NCBI GenBank assembly: GCA_016792845.1
Contig: JAEUKH010000051.1
Coordinates: forward strand, 1-41,176
Length of the DNA: 41,176 nt
From: Myxococcales bacterium
GTDB taxonomy: Bacteria > Myxococcota_A > Polyangia > Polyangiales > Ga0077539
Direction of reading: 5' to 3'
Numbering within the stretch: position 1 is the first letter of the stretch; every line of letters begins with the position of its first letter. The position numbers were made by a program, and so were the translations under genes. The notes under the pieces were generated by a model that did not search any database, was not told the origin of the DNA, and saw nothing but the letters and a program-made list of their open reading frames with translations. Shown in pieces: positions 8,610-16,555 of this stretch.

Positions 8610-9707
8610 ATGGCACTCTCGCGTGAAGCGCTACAAACGGCGCTCGGTAATGTGGTCGACCCGGTGTTGAACAAGAGCCTCAGCACCCTCAAAACGCTTA
8701 AAGACCTTACCGTCGATGGCGACACCGCGAAGGTGACGGTCGAGCTCTTCTCACCGGCCAGCGGCGCCGCCGAGACGGTGAAGCGGCAGCTCGTCGACGC
8801 GGCCCGGGCGTCGGGCGCCTCGGCCCTCGACGTCGAGGTGATCTTCGCGGTGCGCACCCGCCAGGTCGCGAGCGATGACCCTTGCCCTGAGGTGAAAAAT
8901 GTCATCCCGGTGATGTCGGGCAAGGGCGGCGTGGGCAAGAGCACCGTGGCGGCCAACCTCGCCCTCGCGCTGCACCGGGCGGGGGCGCGGGTGGGGCTCC
9001 TCGACGCTGACATCTACGGCCCGAGCGTGCCGACGATGATGGGCATCATGGGGCGCCCGCTCTCGCGCGACGGCAAGAACATCGAGCCGCTCGAGCGCTT
9101 CGGCATGAAGATCATGTCGATCGGCTTCTTGCTCGAAGACCCCAAGCAAGCCGTGGTCTGGCGCGGGCCGATGATCCAAGGGGCGCTCCAGCAGTTTCTG
9201 AAAGACGTGGCCTGGGGCAAGCTCGACTACCTCATTCTTGACCTGCCGCCGGGCACCGGCGACGTGTCGCTGACGCTCTTTCAGCGCCTCAAGGTGACCG
9301 GCGCGGTGATGGTGACCACCCCCCAAGACGTGGCTCTCATCGACGTCTACAAGTCGGTCAGCATGTGCCAGAAGCTCAACGTGCCCATCCTCGGGGTGGT
9401 CGAGAACATGAGCTATTTTCTCGACTCCGCGGGGGTCAGGCACGAGATCTTCGGTCGCGGCGGCGGCGCCCGCGCGGCCGAGTTCGCCAAGGCCCCCTTG
9501 CTCGGTCAGGTGCCCCTCGACGCGCTCGTGCGCGAGTGGGGCGACAACGGCACGCCGGTGGTGCAAGCGCAGCCCGCGAGCCCCGCGGCGCTGGCCTTTC
9601 GCGACATCGGCGAGCGCCTCGCCGACCGGGTCACCCAGTCGCTCTTCGAGCAGTACGGCGGCGCGGCCCCGGCCGAAGCGCCCCGGCGATTGCCGATCTT
9701 GCGCTGA
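8610..9707 (+). CDS. apbC: Mrp/ApbC-family P-loop ATPase with N-terminal MIP18 domain
   Basis: A 365-residue protein with the full Mrp/ApbC/Nbp35 layout. Residues 5-85 are a MIP18 (DUF59) domain. The deviant Walker A GKGGVGKS is at 104-111, LDADIYGPS at 131-139 and DLPPGTGD at 211-218. The family carries and delivers Fe-S clusters. Here the ENMSYF block at 265-270 is followed by LDSAGVRHEIFG, so the usual CPxC cluster ligands are missing while flanking residues are intact. It may be a non-cluster-binding variant. There is no membrane segment. It starts at ATG 8610, 98 bases below the previous plus-strand gene. Confidence 0.93.
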   Translation: MALSREALQTALGNVVDPVLNKSLSTLKTLKDLTVDGDTAKVTVELFSPASGAAETVKRQLVDAARASGASALDVEVIFAVRTRQVASDDPCPEVKNVIPVMSGKGGVGKSTVAANLALALHRAGARVGLLDADIYGPSVPTMMGIMGRPLSRDGKNIEPLERFGMKIMSIGFLLEDPKQAVVWRGPMIQGALQQFLKDVAWGKLDYLILDLPPGTGDVSLTLFQRLKVTGAVMVTTPQDVALIDVYKSVSMCQKLNVPILGVVENMSYFLDSAGVRHEIFGRGGGARAAEFAKAPLLGQVPLDALVREWGDNGTPVVQAQPASPAALAFRDIGERLADRVTQSLFEQYGGAAPAEAPRRLPILR

Positions 9708-9719
9708 CCCGCGCGGCGC

Positions 9720-10334
9720 TCAGGGGTCGCCGATCAGCACGGCCCCGTGGGTGAGGTCGGTCACCGCGCGCTCGAAGCCCTCACGCTGCGACACCGGGAG
9801 CCGCACCGTCACCGTGACGTCGGCGCCGAAGTCTTCGCCGAGCACCTCGGCCTCGTGGCCCGCGAGCAGGCGCTTGAAGCCCGTGATGTGGGCGTAATCG
9901 AAGACCAGCACCCGGGTCGCGAGGGCCACCCTCAGCTTGGTCGGGAGCGTCTCAAGGGCCGTCACCACGCCCCCGGTGTAGGCCCGCACGAGCCCGCCCT
10001 TGCCGAGCAGCACGCCCCCAAAATACCGGGTGACCACGGCGACGATCTCGCCCACGTCGCTGTGCAAGAGGGCCGCGAGCATGGGGCGCCCCGCGGTGCC
10101 GTGAGGCTCGCCGTCGTCGCTCTGCCCGATCTGCGCGGTCGCGCCCGGAGGCCCCGCCACGAAGGCCCAACAGTGGTGGCTGGCGTCTGGCATCGCACGA
10201 CGGCACTGGTCGACAAATTGTCGAGCCATTTCGGGCGTCTCTGCCAGACCCAGGGTGGTCACGAAGCGGCTCCGCTCGACCTCCTGCTCGATGCGATGCG
10301 CCTCAAGCGGGATGCGATACCGCGCGTCGCCCAT
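9720..10334 (-). CDS. yigZ: YigZ/IMPACT family protein (UPF0029)
   Basis: A 204-residue protein matching the YigZ/IMPACT family in order and length. The signature SDDGEPHGTAGRP is at residues 72-84 and VTRYFGGVLLGKGGLVRAY at 101-119. A C-terminal ferredoxin-like domain follows. Members are linked to translation control in eukaryotes; the bacterial function is unsettled. It starts at ATG 10334, 10 bases after the FKBP stop, and is probably the second gene of that transcript. It is convergent with apbC, only 12 bases away. A perfect palindrome, TCGACAA-A-TTGTCGA, lies inside the gene. Confidence 0.93.
   Translation of the reverse strand: MGDARYRIPLEAHRIEQEVERSRFVTTLGLAETPEMARQFVDQCRRAMPDASHHCWAFVAGPPGATAQIGQSDDGEPHGTAGRPMLAALLHSDVGEIVAVVTRYFGGVLLGKGGLVRAYTGGVVTALETLPTKLRVALATRVLVFDYAHITGFKRLLAGHEAEVLGEDFGADVTVTVRLPVSQREGFERAVTDLTHGAVLIGDP
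10210..10224. repeat. TCGACA-N3-TGTCGA palindrome inside yigZ
   Basis: TCGACAAATTGTCGA is a perfect 15-base palindrome with a GAC-N5-GTC core, the same layout as the 17-22 kb sites but with C at the second position. It encodes part of the QFVDQC segment. Confidence 0.45.
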
Positions 10335-10344
10335 GGCCGTGCGA

Positions 10345-10842
10345 TCAGTGATGATGCCCGTGGTGCGGGTCGTTCGGGTCGTGGACGTGGCCGTGCTCGA
10401 GCTCGTCGGCGGTGGCCTCGCGGATCGACTTGATCTTCACCTCGAAGTGCAGATTCTTGCCGGCCAGCGGGTGGTTGGCGTCGAGGGTCACGGTGCTGCC
10501 TTCGACGGCCATGATGGTCAACAAGATCGGGTGCCCGTCGGGGCCCATGCCCGCGAGCTGCATCCCGACCTCGGGCTCGGCGTCGCGGGGCAGCTGCTTG
10601 CGGTCGACCTTCATCACCTGCGAGGGGTCGAGGGTGCCGTAGCCCTCTTCGGGCGAGACCGTCACCTTGAGCGACTCGCCCACCGCGAGGCCCGTGATGG
10701 CCTTCTCAAGCCCCGGCACGATCTGACTCTCGCCGTGCAGATAAACAAGCGGATCGCTGCCCTCTGACGTGTCGATCACCTCGCCGGCGTCGTCGCGCAG
10801 CGTGTATTCCATCTCGACCACCTGGCCGTTCGCGACCTTCAT
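10345..10842 (-). CDS. FKBP-type (SlyD-like) peptidyl-prolyl isomerase
   Basis: A 165-residue protein from ATG 10842, behind an AAAGG ribosome site. The frame is open much further upstream, but that part is not FKBP-like. The opening MKVANGQVVEMEYTL, the LVYLHGESQIVPGLEKAITGL block and the inserted flap domain after PEEGYG match SlyD-type FKBPs, which are cytoplasmic prolyl isomerases and chaperones. The tail is His-rich (HGHVHDP..HHGHHH), like the nickel-binding tail of SlyD, so metal binding is likely. It is transcribed with yigZ. Confidence 0.93.
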   Translation of the reverse strand: MKVANGQVVEMEYTLRDDAGEVIDTSEGSDPLVYLHGESQIVPGLEKAITGLAVGESLKVTVSPEEGYGTLDPSQVMKVDRKQLPRDAEPEVGMQLAGMGPDGHPILLTIMAVEGSTVTLDANHPLAGKNLHFEVKIKSIREATADELEHGHVHDPNDPHHGHHH

Positions 10843-11081
10843 AAACACTGACCTTTCTTGCGGCACCCATTGGGCCGCCTTGCGAGGGCCCCGCGGCCGT
10901 CGCGCGCGAACATGCATCGACCCCTCTCGCCCCGCCAACCCAAAATGGGCGCCAACAATTTGTGGCCCACATGTAGGTGTTGTTGATTCGTCGATGTCTC
11001 GGTTTGTCGCTGTACGCCTGCGTCGGTCTGGCCCGACCCGTGCTCTAGAGCCGACGACGAAGGGTCTTTCGGTGCGTTGCC
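10843..11081. promoter_or_regulatory. Divergent promoter region with inverted repeat
   Basis: This separates the FKBP gene and the SUMF1-like gene. TGGGC at 10947-10951 and GCCCA at 10965-10969 flank the AT-rich centre CCAACAATTTGTG, a possible operator. I could not assign -35/-10 boxes. Confidence 0.35.
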
Positions 11082-11945
11082 ATGAACAGGCTGTCACGCT
11101 CGTCGATGTTGCTGGTCGCTGCCTGGGTCGGGGTGGGCGCGGTTGACCACGCGAACGCAGACATTCCCGCGGGGGCGATGGGGTCTGGCGAGCGTGTCGC
11201 GGGGCCCGCGCAAAGTGTAGCGCCCGCGACACGGGTCGACGCGCCCGACGCGCCCGATACGCCTGGGCAGCCTGTGGCGTCGCGCTGCGCGGCCGACATG
11301 GTGCTCGTCGAGGGGCAGTACTGCACCAACGTCGATCAGCAGTGTCAGGCCTGGCTCGACCCCGACACGCAGATGCGGTGCGCGCGCTTCGCGCCGTCGC
11401 GGTGCACCGGGCGTCGGCGGCCGCTCTCGGTGTGCGTCGATCGCTACGAGTACCCGAACCGCCCGGGCATGTACCCGCAGGTGATGACGAGCTGGTACGA
11501 GGCCGAGCGGGCCTGCACCGCCCAAGGCAAGCGCCTCTGCACCCAATCTGAGTGGACCTTCGCGTGCGAAGGGCCCGAGATGTTGCCCTACCCTTACGGG
11601 CAGAATCGCGACGACACGGCCTGTCGCATCGACCATCAGACCCTGCGCCCCGATCGGGCGCGCTTGGGCAACCCCATGACCTCGCACGACGAGAGCGCGC
11701 GGCTCTACGAGGCCGTACCGTCGGGCGCGATGGCGCGGTGCGTGAGCTGGGCGGGCGTCCACGACATGACCGGCAACGCCGACGAGTGGACGGTCAACGA
11801 GGCCGGGCGCCCCTTCCGCTCTGCGCTCAAGGGCGGCTGGTGGGGGCACATCCGCGCGCGGTGCCGCCCCTCGACGATCTCGCACAACGAAGGCTTCGTG
11901 TACTACCAGATCGGCTTCCGCTGCTGCGCCGACCCGCGCTCGTGA
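11082..11945 (+). CDS. Secreted formylglycine-generating-enzyme (SUMF1)-like protein
   Basis: A 287-residue protein with a signal peptide over about residues 1-26 and a Pro/Ala linker to about 66. The rest is an FGE-sulfatase domain: MVLVEGQYC, CVDRYEYPNRPG, TSWYEAERACTAQGKRLCTQSEWTFACEG, VHDMTGNADEWTVNE and the ending GFRCC. The domain is a C-type-lectin-like fold. It oxidises a sulfatase Cys in true FGE, but most bacterial relatives are structural or have other activities. No sulfatase is nearby. Many Cys residues suggest disulfides, consistent with export. It starts at ATG 11082. Confidence 0.88.
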   Translation: MNRLSRSSMLLVAAWVGVGAVDHANADIPAGAMGSGERVAGPAQSVAPATRVDAPDAPDTPGQPVASRCAADMVLVEGQYCTNVDQQCQAWLDPDTQMRCARFAPSRCTGRRRPLSVCVDRYEYPNRPGMYPQVMTSWYEAERACTAQGKRLCTQSEWTFACEGPEMLPYPYGQNRDDTACRIDHQTLRPDRARLGNPMTSHDESARLYEAVPSGAMARCVSWAGVHDMTGNADEWTVNEAGRPFRSALKGGWWGHIRARCRPSTISHNEGFVYYQIGFRCCADPRS

Positions 11946-11961
11946 GCCCGGGCGAGGCGCC

Positions 11962-12603
11962 TCACCCGGCGTCGCTGCGGGGCGCCACCACGCGACCGGG
12001 CCGCGCCTCGATCACCCGCTCGGCCTGCGACACCGCCGCGTCGGCGTCGTGGGTCACCAAGAGCACCACCGCCCCCGTGTCGCGGCTCCACCGCTGAACC
12101 ATGTCAAACAACACCGCGCGCACGTCACGCGGCAGCGCGCTCCACGGCTCATCGAGCAGCAACACCCGCGGCGACACCGAGAGCGCCCGGGCCAGGGCCA
12201 CCCGCTGACGCTCGCCGCCCGAGAGGGTGCCGGGCCACCGGGTCGCGAGACCCTCAGCGCCGACGCGAGAGAGGGCCTCTAGGGCGCGCGCTCGGGGGGC
12301 AACGAGGGTGAGCCCGTCGAGCACCCTGCGGTGGCTCCAGAGGGCAGCCTCTTGAGGGCTGTACCCGACCCCGCGGAGGGCAGGGTCGAGGCAGTACCCT
12401 GGGGCCTCGCACCAGCGGGTCTGGCCGTACCGCAGGGCGCCGCGGTCGAGGGGCGAGAGGCCCGCGATGAGGCGCAGGGTGAGCGACTTTCCGCTGGCTG
12501 AGGGCCCGGCGATGACGGTGACGCCGGGGCCCGCGTCGAAGGCGACTTCGAGGGTGAAGGCCCCGCGTCGGGCGACGCCCTCAATGTGAAGCGAGGCGCT
12601 CAC
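11962..12603 (-). CDS. modC: Molybdate ABC transporter ATP-binding protein, short form
   Basis: A 213-residue ABC ATPase. Walker A is GPSASGKS at 33-40, the signature LSGGERQ at 127-133, Walker B VLLLDEP at 147-152, and the switch His in LLVTHDAD. It starts at GTG 12603, overlapping the end of modB by 23 bases, which suggests coupled translation. At 213 residues it lacks the C-terminal MOP-type regulatory domain of typical ModC (about 350 residues), so the molybdate-sensing arm is absent. The substrate call comes from modA and modB; tungstate cannot be excluded. Confidence 0.88.
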   Translation of the reverse strand: MSASLHIEGVARRGAFTLEVAFDAGPGVTVIAGPSASGKSLTLRLIAGLSPLDRGALRYGQTRWCEAPGYCLDPALRGVGYSPQEAALWSHRRVLDGLTLVAPRARALEALSRVGAEGLATRWPGTLSGGERQRVALARALSVSPRVLLLDEPWSALPRDVRAVLFDMVQRWSRDTGAVVLLVTHDADAAVSQAERVIEARPGRVVAPRSDAG

Positions 12604-13243
12604 GGCGGCTCCACGCGGTGATGGCGAGGGTGGCCAGGGCCGACACCCCCGAGAGCGAGAGCACCAGGCCCCGGGCCAGCGCGTCGCGGCCGGTCTGGAG
12701 GGCCATGTAGATTTCGAGCGGCACGGTGGCCGTCTCGCCGGGCACATACCCCGCAAAGACGAGGGTGGCGCCGAACTCTCCGAGGGCCCTCAAGCCCGCG
12801 AGGAGCGCCGCGCCGACGAGCCCCGGCCGCGCCAGCGGGAGCGTCACCCGCCACCAACACGCCCACTGCGAGAGGCCGTGCACCCGGGCCATCTCTTCGA
12901 GCTGCGGGTCGACCCGTCGCACGGCGCCCTCGACGCCCTTGGCCATCAAGGGCAGGGCCACCACCGCCACGGCGATCACCGCAGCGCTCTGGGTAAACAC
13001 GAGCCGCCAGTCGAAGGCCCGTTCGAGCCATCGACCCACCAGCCCGCGTCGCCCGAGGAGCCGCAAGAGGAGGTAGCCCGTCACCGACGGCGGCAGCACC
13101 AGCGGCAGCACCACCAGCGCGTCGAGGGCCCGCACCCAGGGGCGCGTGACCCGCGCCAGCACCAGGCCCAGGAGGGCCCCCAAGGGCAGCACCCACAACA
13201 TCGCGAGACCCACCACCTGGAGGGTCAACACCCACGCCGTCAT
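12581..13243 (-). CDS. modB: Molybdate ABC transporter permease
   Basis: A 220-residue inner-membrane permease with about five hydrophobic segments. It has LPLVLPPSVTGYLLLRLLGRRG near residue 50, typical of ModB, and the cytoplasmic EAA-type loop LSQWACWWRVTLPLARPGLVGA followed by ALGEFGATLVFAG. It starts at ATG 13243, where TGATG joins the modA stop and modB start by one base. A long in-frame extension upstream is a shadow of modA. It pairs with ModC to move molybdate delivered by ModA. Confidence 0.92.
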   Translation of the reverse strand: MTAWVLTLQVVGLAMLWVLPLGALLGLVLARVTRPWVRALDALVVLPLVLPPSVTGYLLLRLLGRRGLVGRWLERAFDWRLVFTQSAAVIAVAVVALPLMAKGVEGAVRRVDPQLEEMARVHGLSQWACWWRVTLPLARPGLVGAALLAGLRALGEFGATLVFAGYVPGETATVPLEIYMALQTGRDALARGLVLSLSGVSALATLAITAWSRRERLASH

Positions 13244-14034
13244 CACGGGGGCGACGGGGGCAGGAAGCCCGCCGCGGCGAACACGCGCTGGGCCTCTGGG
13301 GAGCACAAAAAGCTCGCGAGCCCGACGGCCCTCGGCGCCATCGGGGCTGCGCCGATGCGAAGCAAGGGGTACCGAACCGCCACGTCGACCGCGCCGGGCG
13401 GAGGGCCGATCACGAACACCGCAGCGCGCACCGCGGGCGTGAGGTCGGTGGCGTACACGATCGCCGCGTCGGCCTCGCCGTGGAGCACCAGGTCGAGCAC
13501 CGCGCGCACGTTGCTCCCGCGTACGATGCGGGGGCCGAGGGGCTGGCGCATCCGAAGGCGCTCGAGCACGGTCTCGGCGTAGACCCCGGCGGGCACCGTC
13601 GGCGCGGCCCCGAGCGCGAGGCGCCGAAGCCCTGGGTGGCTGAGCAGGGTCTCCCACCGCAGGCCGTCGAGGTGCGGCTCGCGGCGACGGATCAAGCTCA
13701 GCTGGCCTTGCGCGAGCACGCACGCGCGGCGCGCCTCAAGCCCCGCAGGGAGGCGGTCTGCGACGGCCTCCGAGGCGCTCGCGAAGAGCTCGACGGGCGC
13801 GCCGTTCTCGATCTGGGTGGCGAGGTCGCCGCTGGCCCCGAAGCTCGTCACCACCCGCAGCTCGGGGTGCTGCTGGGCGTAGCGCGCGGCGAGCTGTTCG
13901 AGGGGCTCCCGCAGGCTGATCGCGGCCGAGAGATGCACCGTCTCTGGGGCGCGCTTGCAGGCGCTCGGCCCCGCGCCGAGGGCGAAGGCGAGGGCGAGGC
14001 CCGTACGCCGCGGGCTCAGTCTTTGTCGCGCCAC
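13243..14034 (-). CDS. modA: Molybdate-binding protein (periplasmic lipoprotein-like)
   Basis: A 263-residue type II solute-binding protein. The N-terminus has a short signal with a lipobox-like PSAC near residue 26. ModA hallmarks follow: VHLSAAISLREPLEQLAARY, FGASGDLATQIENGAPVELFASAS, and AGVYAETVLE then RGSNVRAVLDLVLHGEADAAIVYATD. The Ser residues in the first two blocks would bind the oxyanion. It starts at GTG 14034 and overlaps the preceding metallophosphoesterase by 19 bases, so that gene probably belongs to the same transcript. Confidence 0.93.
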   Translation of the reverse strand: MARQRLSPRRTGLALAFALGAGPSACKRAPETVHLSAAISLREPLEQLAARYAQQHPELRVVTSFGASGDLATQIENGAPVELFASASEAVADRLPAGLEARRACVLAQGQLSLIRRREPHLDGLRWETLLSHPGLRRLALGAAPTVPAGVYAETVLERLRMRQPLGPRIVRGSNVRAVLDLVLHGEADAAIVYATDLTPAVRAAVFVIGPPPGAVDVAVRYPLLRIGAAPMAPRAVGLASFLCSPEAQRVFAAAGFLPPSPP

Positions 14035-14912
14035 GATCCCACACGAATCCGAGGTGCGCTTTGACGCTCATCCCAGTCGTCGCCGGGGTGCCAGGCCACC
14101 TCGCCCGAGGTGCCCCAACCGACGGCGACCACCTCGGAGCCTTGGTACTCCATCCACAAGAGGCCGCCGTCTGAGCGGGCGGCCTGGTCGAGACACACCA
14201 CCCGGGTGACCTTGCCATCATCCCACTGAAGGCTCACCGCGTGCGGAACATGCAAGTGACCGCAGAGCACCCACGGCGGCCGCAAGGTCGTGACCACCGC
14301 GGCCGCGTAGGGGTTGCCCACTTGGGCCCAATGGGCCGGCCTGATGCCCCGGGCCCCCACCTGAGCCACCGCGCTCTCGCGCCCCGCGATGCCCCGCGGC
14401 CACTCATGGAGCAAGAGCAGATCGGCCGCCGCGACGGCCCGCACCTGGGCCACCTCGGGCGCGCGAAAATACCCCGCCTGACGGGTCGTCTCTGGGCGAT
14501 CAACAGCGAGCCGCGGGCGGTCGTACCGGGTCGGCGCGTAGATGCCCGAGAGGTACGCCACCCGGAGGCCCTGCCAGGTCTTCACCCCCGCGCGGCCGAG
14601 GTAGTGAACGTTGTGGGCGAGGGTGCCCCCGTCGGGCATGGTCTCGAGGGTCTCGAAGTCTTCGTTGTTGCCGCCCACGAACACAAAGGGCCGCTGCATC
14701 GCGCGCTCGCCCCGCGCGTACTCGGCGAACTCGGCGGGCATGTTGCGCTTCGTGCTCTTGCGCCGGTGGTCGTCGGGCGTCGCGAAGGTCTCGATGTCGC
14801 CCACAGACAATACCAGGTCGACCGAGGCGCCCCGAGCTCGCTCAAGCTCAGTCACCCAGTCTTCCACCCGGAAGAATCGCCCATGAACATCGCCAATCAC
14901 CGCAACCAGCAT
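14016..14912 (-). CDS. Dbr1-like metallophosphoesterase with altered GNHE motif
   Basis: A 298-residue calcineurin-like phosphoesterase. GDVHG is at 7-11, VGDIE at 38-41, HEWPRG at 169-174 and CGHLH at 217-221. Between them, FVFVGGNNEDFETLETMPDGGTLAHNVHYLG and GLRVAYLSGIYAP read very like eukaryotic lariat-debranching enzymes (GGNHE, GGW.a.NIYYLG, SGIY). The GNHE block has Asn where the catalytic His is expected (residue 83). The family hydrolyses phosphodiesters; this substrate is unknown. It precedes modA with a 19-base overlap. Its upstream gap carries two inverted repeats. Confidence 0.85.
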   Translation of the reverse strand: MLVAVIGDVHGRFFRVEDWVTELERARGASVDLVLSVGDIETFATPDDHRRKSTKRNMPAEFAEYARGERAMQRPFVFVGGNNEDFETLETMPDGGTLAHNVHYLGRAGVKTWQGLRVAYLSGIYAPTRYDRPRLAVDRPETTRQAGYFRAPEVAQVRAVAAADLLLLHEWPRGIAGRESAVAQVGARGIRPAHWAQVGNPYAAAVVTTLRPPWVLCGHLHVPHAVSLQWDDGKVTRVVCLDQAARSDGGLLWMEYQGSEVVAVGWGTSGEVAWHPGDDWDERQSAPRIRVGSWRDKD

Positions 14913-15085
14913 CGTCGCAGCCGCAGACCTTAGCGCAACACTTCAACCCCTCGGCGCAAGCCTTCGTACGCACTTCTCGAAAATGCACGAAACCAAGCAC
15001 ATCGCGAACACGCAAAAAGTGCATTGTGACAGAAAATGTCACCGACTGGGCCCAAAACTGGCACCCGCTCAAGCGACCGGGCGGC
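14913..15085 (-). promoter_or_regulatory. Upstream region of the metallophosphoesterase-modABC operon, with inverted repeats
   Basis: AT-rich for this genome. AATGCAC at 14982-14988 is mirrored by GTGCATT at 15019-15025. GTGACAGAAAATGTCAC at 15026-15042 is a further palindrome (TGACA-N5-TGTCA). These look like operator sites for the minus-strand operon. No specific regulator can be named, and I see no ModE-type pattern. Confidence 0.45.
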
Positions 15086-16510
15086 TCACCCGATGAGCAG
15101 CGCGTTCTGGGCGAAGGTGTTGAGGGCGTCACCGCACGAGCCTTCGAGGGCCTGCGGGGCGAGGTCGCGCCAGAGGGCCGCGAGGTCGCGGGTGCCGTCG
15201 AGTTGGCAGAGCACCGCGCGCTCGAAGGGCGTGAGGGTGAGCTGTCGCAGGTCGCGGGTGGTGACGTCGCGCCCTGTGGCGGCGTCGTCGCGGGCGAGGG
15301 CTGAGGCGCGCGGGTGTTCGCTCACGGCGTCGACCCAGCGCGGCGCTTCGACGCTGGGTCTGAGCCAGCCGCGGGTGACCAGCGCGGCGGGCGCGAGCTG
15401 CCGCCAGAGCGTCGGGGTGTCGAGGTCGGCGAGGCGCGCCGCGCGCGAGAGGGCGTCGACGGCGCGGAGCGGTCGATGGCGGTGCGCCGCGAGGGTGCCC
15501 ACGAGGGCCTTGGCGGCCACATCGCTGAGGGTGATGCGCTGCCCGTCGGGGTGCTCGAAGGTGAGCCGCGAGTCGCTGCGCACGAGGCCCGGGGTGATGT
15601 CTTGGGTGAGCGCGAGGGGCGTGACCCAGTGCATCGCCACGAGCCGCTCGGGGTCGATGGCGCCGACGGGGTGGTGGGCCCTGACCACCACCGCGCTGTG
15701 GTAGCGACGCATCGCGATCACGTCGAGGGTGTCGAGGAGGCTCCGGTCGTCGAGCCCCGAGAGGTCGGCGTCGCAGCAGTAGTTGAGGCCCGCGGCGCGC
15801 AGCGTGGCGACCACGTCGGCGCGGTAAAACGCGTGGTTTTCTGGGCTGAGGTACTCATGAAAGAGGTAGGCCGGGTCGGCCCCGAGGGCGCGGTCGAGCT
15901 CGGCCCCGAGGGCGGCCCGCGCGGGGGTCGTGCGTTCGAGCGACTGCCCGAGGAGGCCCAACGCGGCCCGCGCCGTCGCGATCTGCCGAGCGGGCGCGGC
16001 GCTGGGGTCGACGTACTGCGCGAGGGCGTGTCGCAGCACTTGCCCGAGGGCCCAACCGGGTTGGGTGTTGAAGCCTAGAAAGGCCACGCCGTCGCGGGCG
16101 AGGGCCCGGCCCAAGACCTCGACCAGGGTCTGCCGCACCGAGGCCGAGACCCAGCTGTAGACGCCCTGACAGACGACGAAATCGAAGGCGCCCTCTTGGG
16201 CCTCAAGGAGCCGCTCGGCGGGCCACGCTTCGAAGCGAAGGTTCTTCAACCCGAGGCGCTCGGCGCGGCGTCGGGCCTCGTCGATTTGGCGCTCGCTCGG
16301 GTCGATGCCGAGGGCCTCAAGCTCGGGGTAGAGCTCGGCCAGGGCCAAGAGGTGCTGCCCCTGGGCGCAGCCGATGTCGAGCACCCGCGCCCCTCGGAGC
16401 GGCGCCACCGGGTGCCCCAAGAGCGAGGCCACCGTGGCGAGGTGGGCCACGTCGGCGTCGCGGTGAACATAGTCAGCGTAAGCGAGGGCGTCGTAGCGAG
16501 GGTCGGTCAC
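15086..16510 (-). CDS. SAM-dependent methyltransferase with PKMT regulatory domain
   Basis: A 474-residue protein (GTG start at 16510). Residues 40-160 are a class I methyltransferase: motif I RVLDIGCAQGQ around 42-52, an acidic strand end in LGIDPSE, then FDFVVCQGVYSWV. Residues 215-300 (YLFHEYLSPENHAFYRADVVATLRAAGLNY..D) match the methyltransferase regulatory domain of rickettsial-type protein-lysine methyltransferases. The C-terminal quarter is the matching winged part (LTPFERAVLCQLDGTRDLAALW). Protein-lysine methylation is the family-based guess. It is 45 bases downstream of the propeller lipoprotein on the same strand. Confidence 0.87.
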   Translation of the reverse strand: MTDPRYDALAYADYVHRDADVAHLATVASLLGHPVAPLRGARVLDIGCAQGQHLLALAELYPELEALGIDPSERQIDEARRRAERLGLKNLRFEAWPAERLLEAQEGAFDFVVCQGVYSWVSASVRQTLVEVLGRALARDGVAFLGFNTQPGWALGQVLRHALAQYVDPSAAPARQIATARAALGLLGQSLERTTPARAALGAELDRALGADPAYLFHEYLSPENHAFYRADVVATLRAAGLNYCCDADLSGLDDRSLLDTLDVIAMRRYHSAVVVRAHHPVGAIDPERLVAMHWVTPLALTQDITPGLVRSDSRLTFEHPDGQRITLSDVAAKALVGTLAAHRHRPLRAVDALSRAARLADLDTPTLWRQLAPAALVTRGWLRPSVEAPRWVDAVSEHPRASALARDDAATGRDVTTRDLRQLTLTPFERAVLCQLDGTRDLAALWRDLAPQALEGSCGDALNTFAQNALLIG

Positions 16511-16555
16511 GGCAGCTCTTCAACGCAGCGGGCGAAAGGGGTTCACAAAGCGGGC

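Noticed and set aside
14316..14327. GCCCA-CT-TGGGC palindrome as a member of the dispersed family
   Set aside because: The spacer is two bases and the arms are shifted; in GC-rich DNA such GCCC/GGGC matches are expected by chance.
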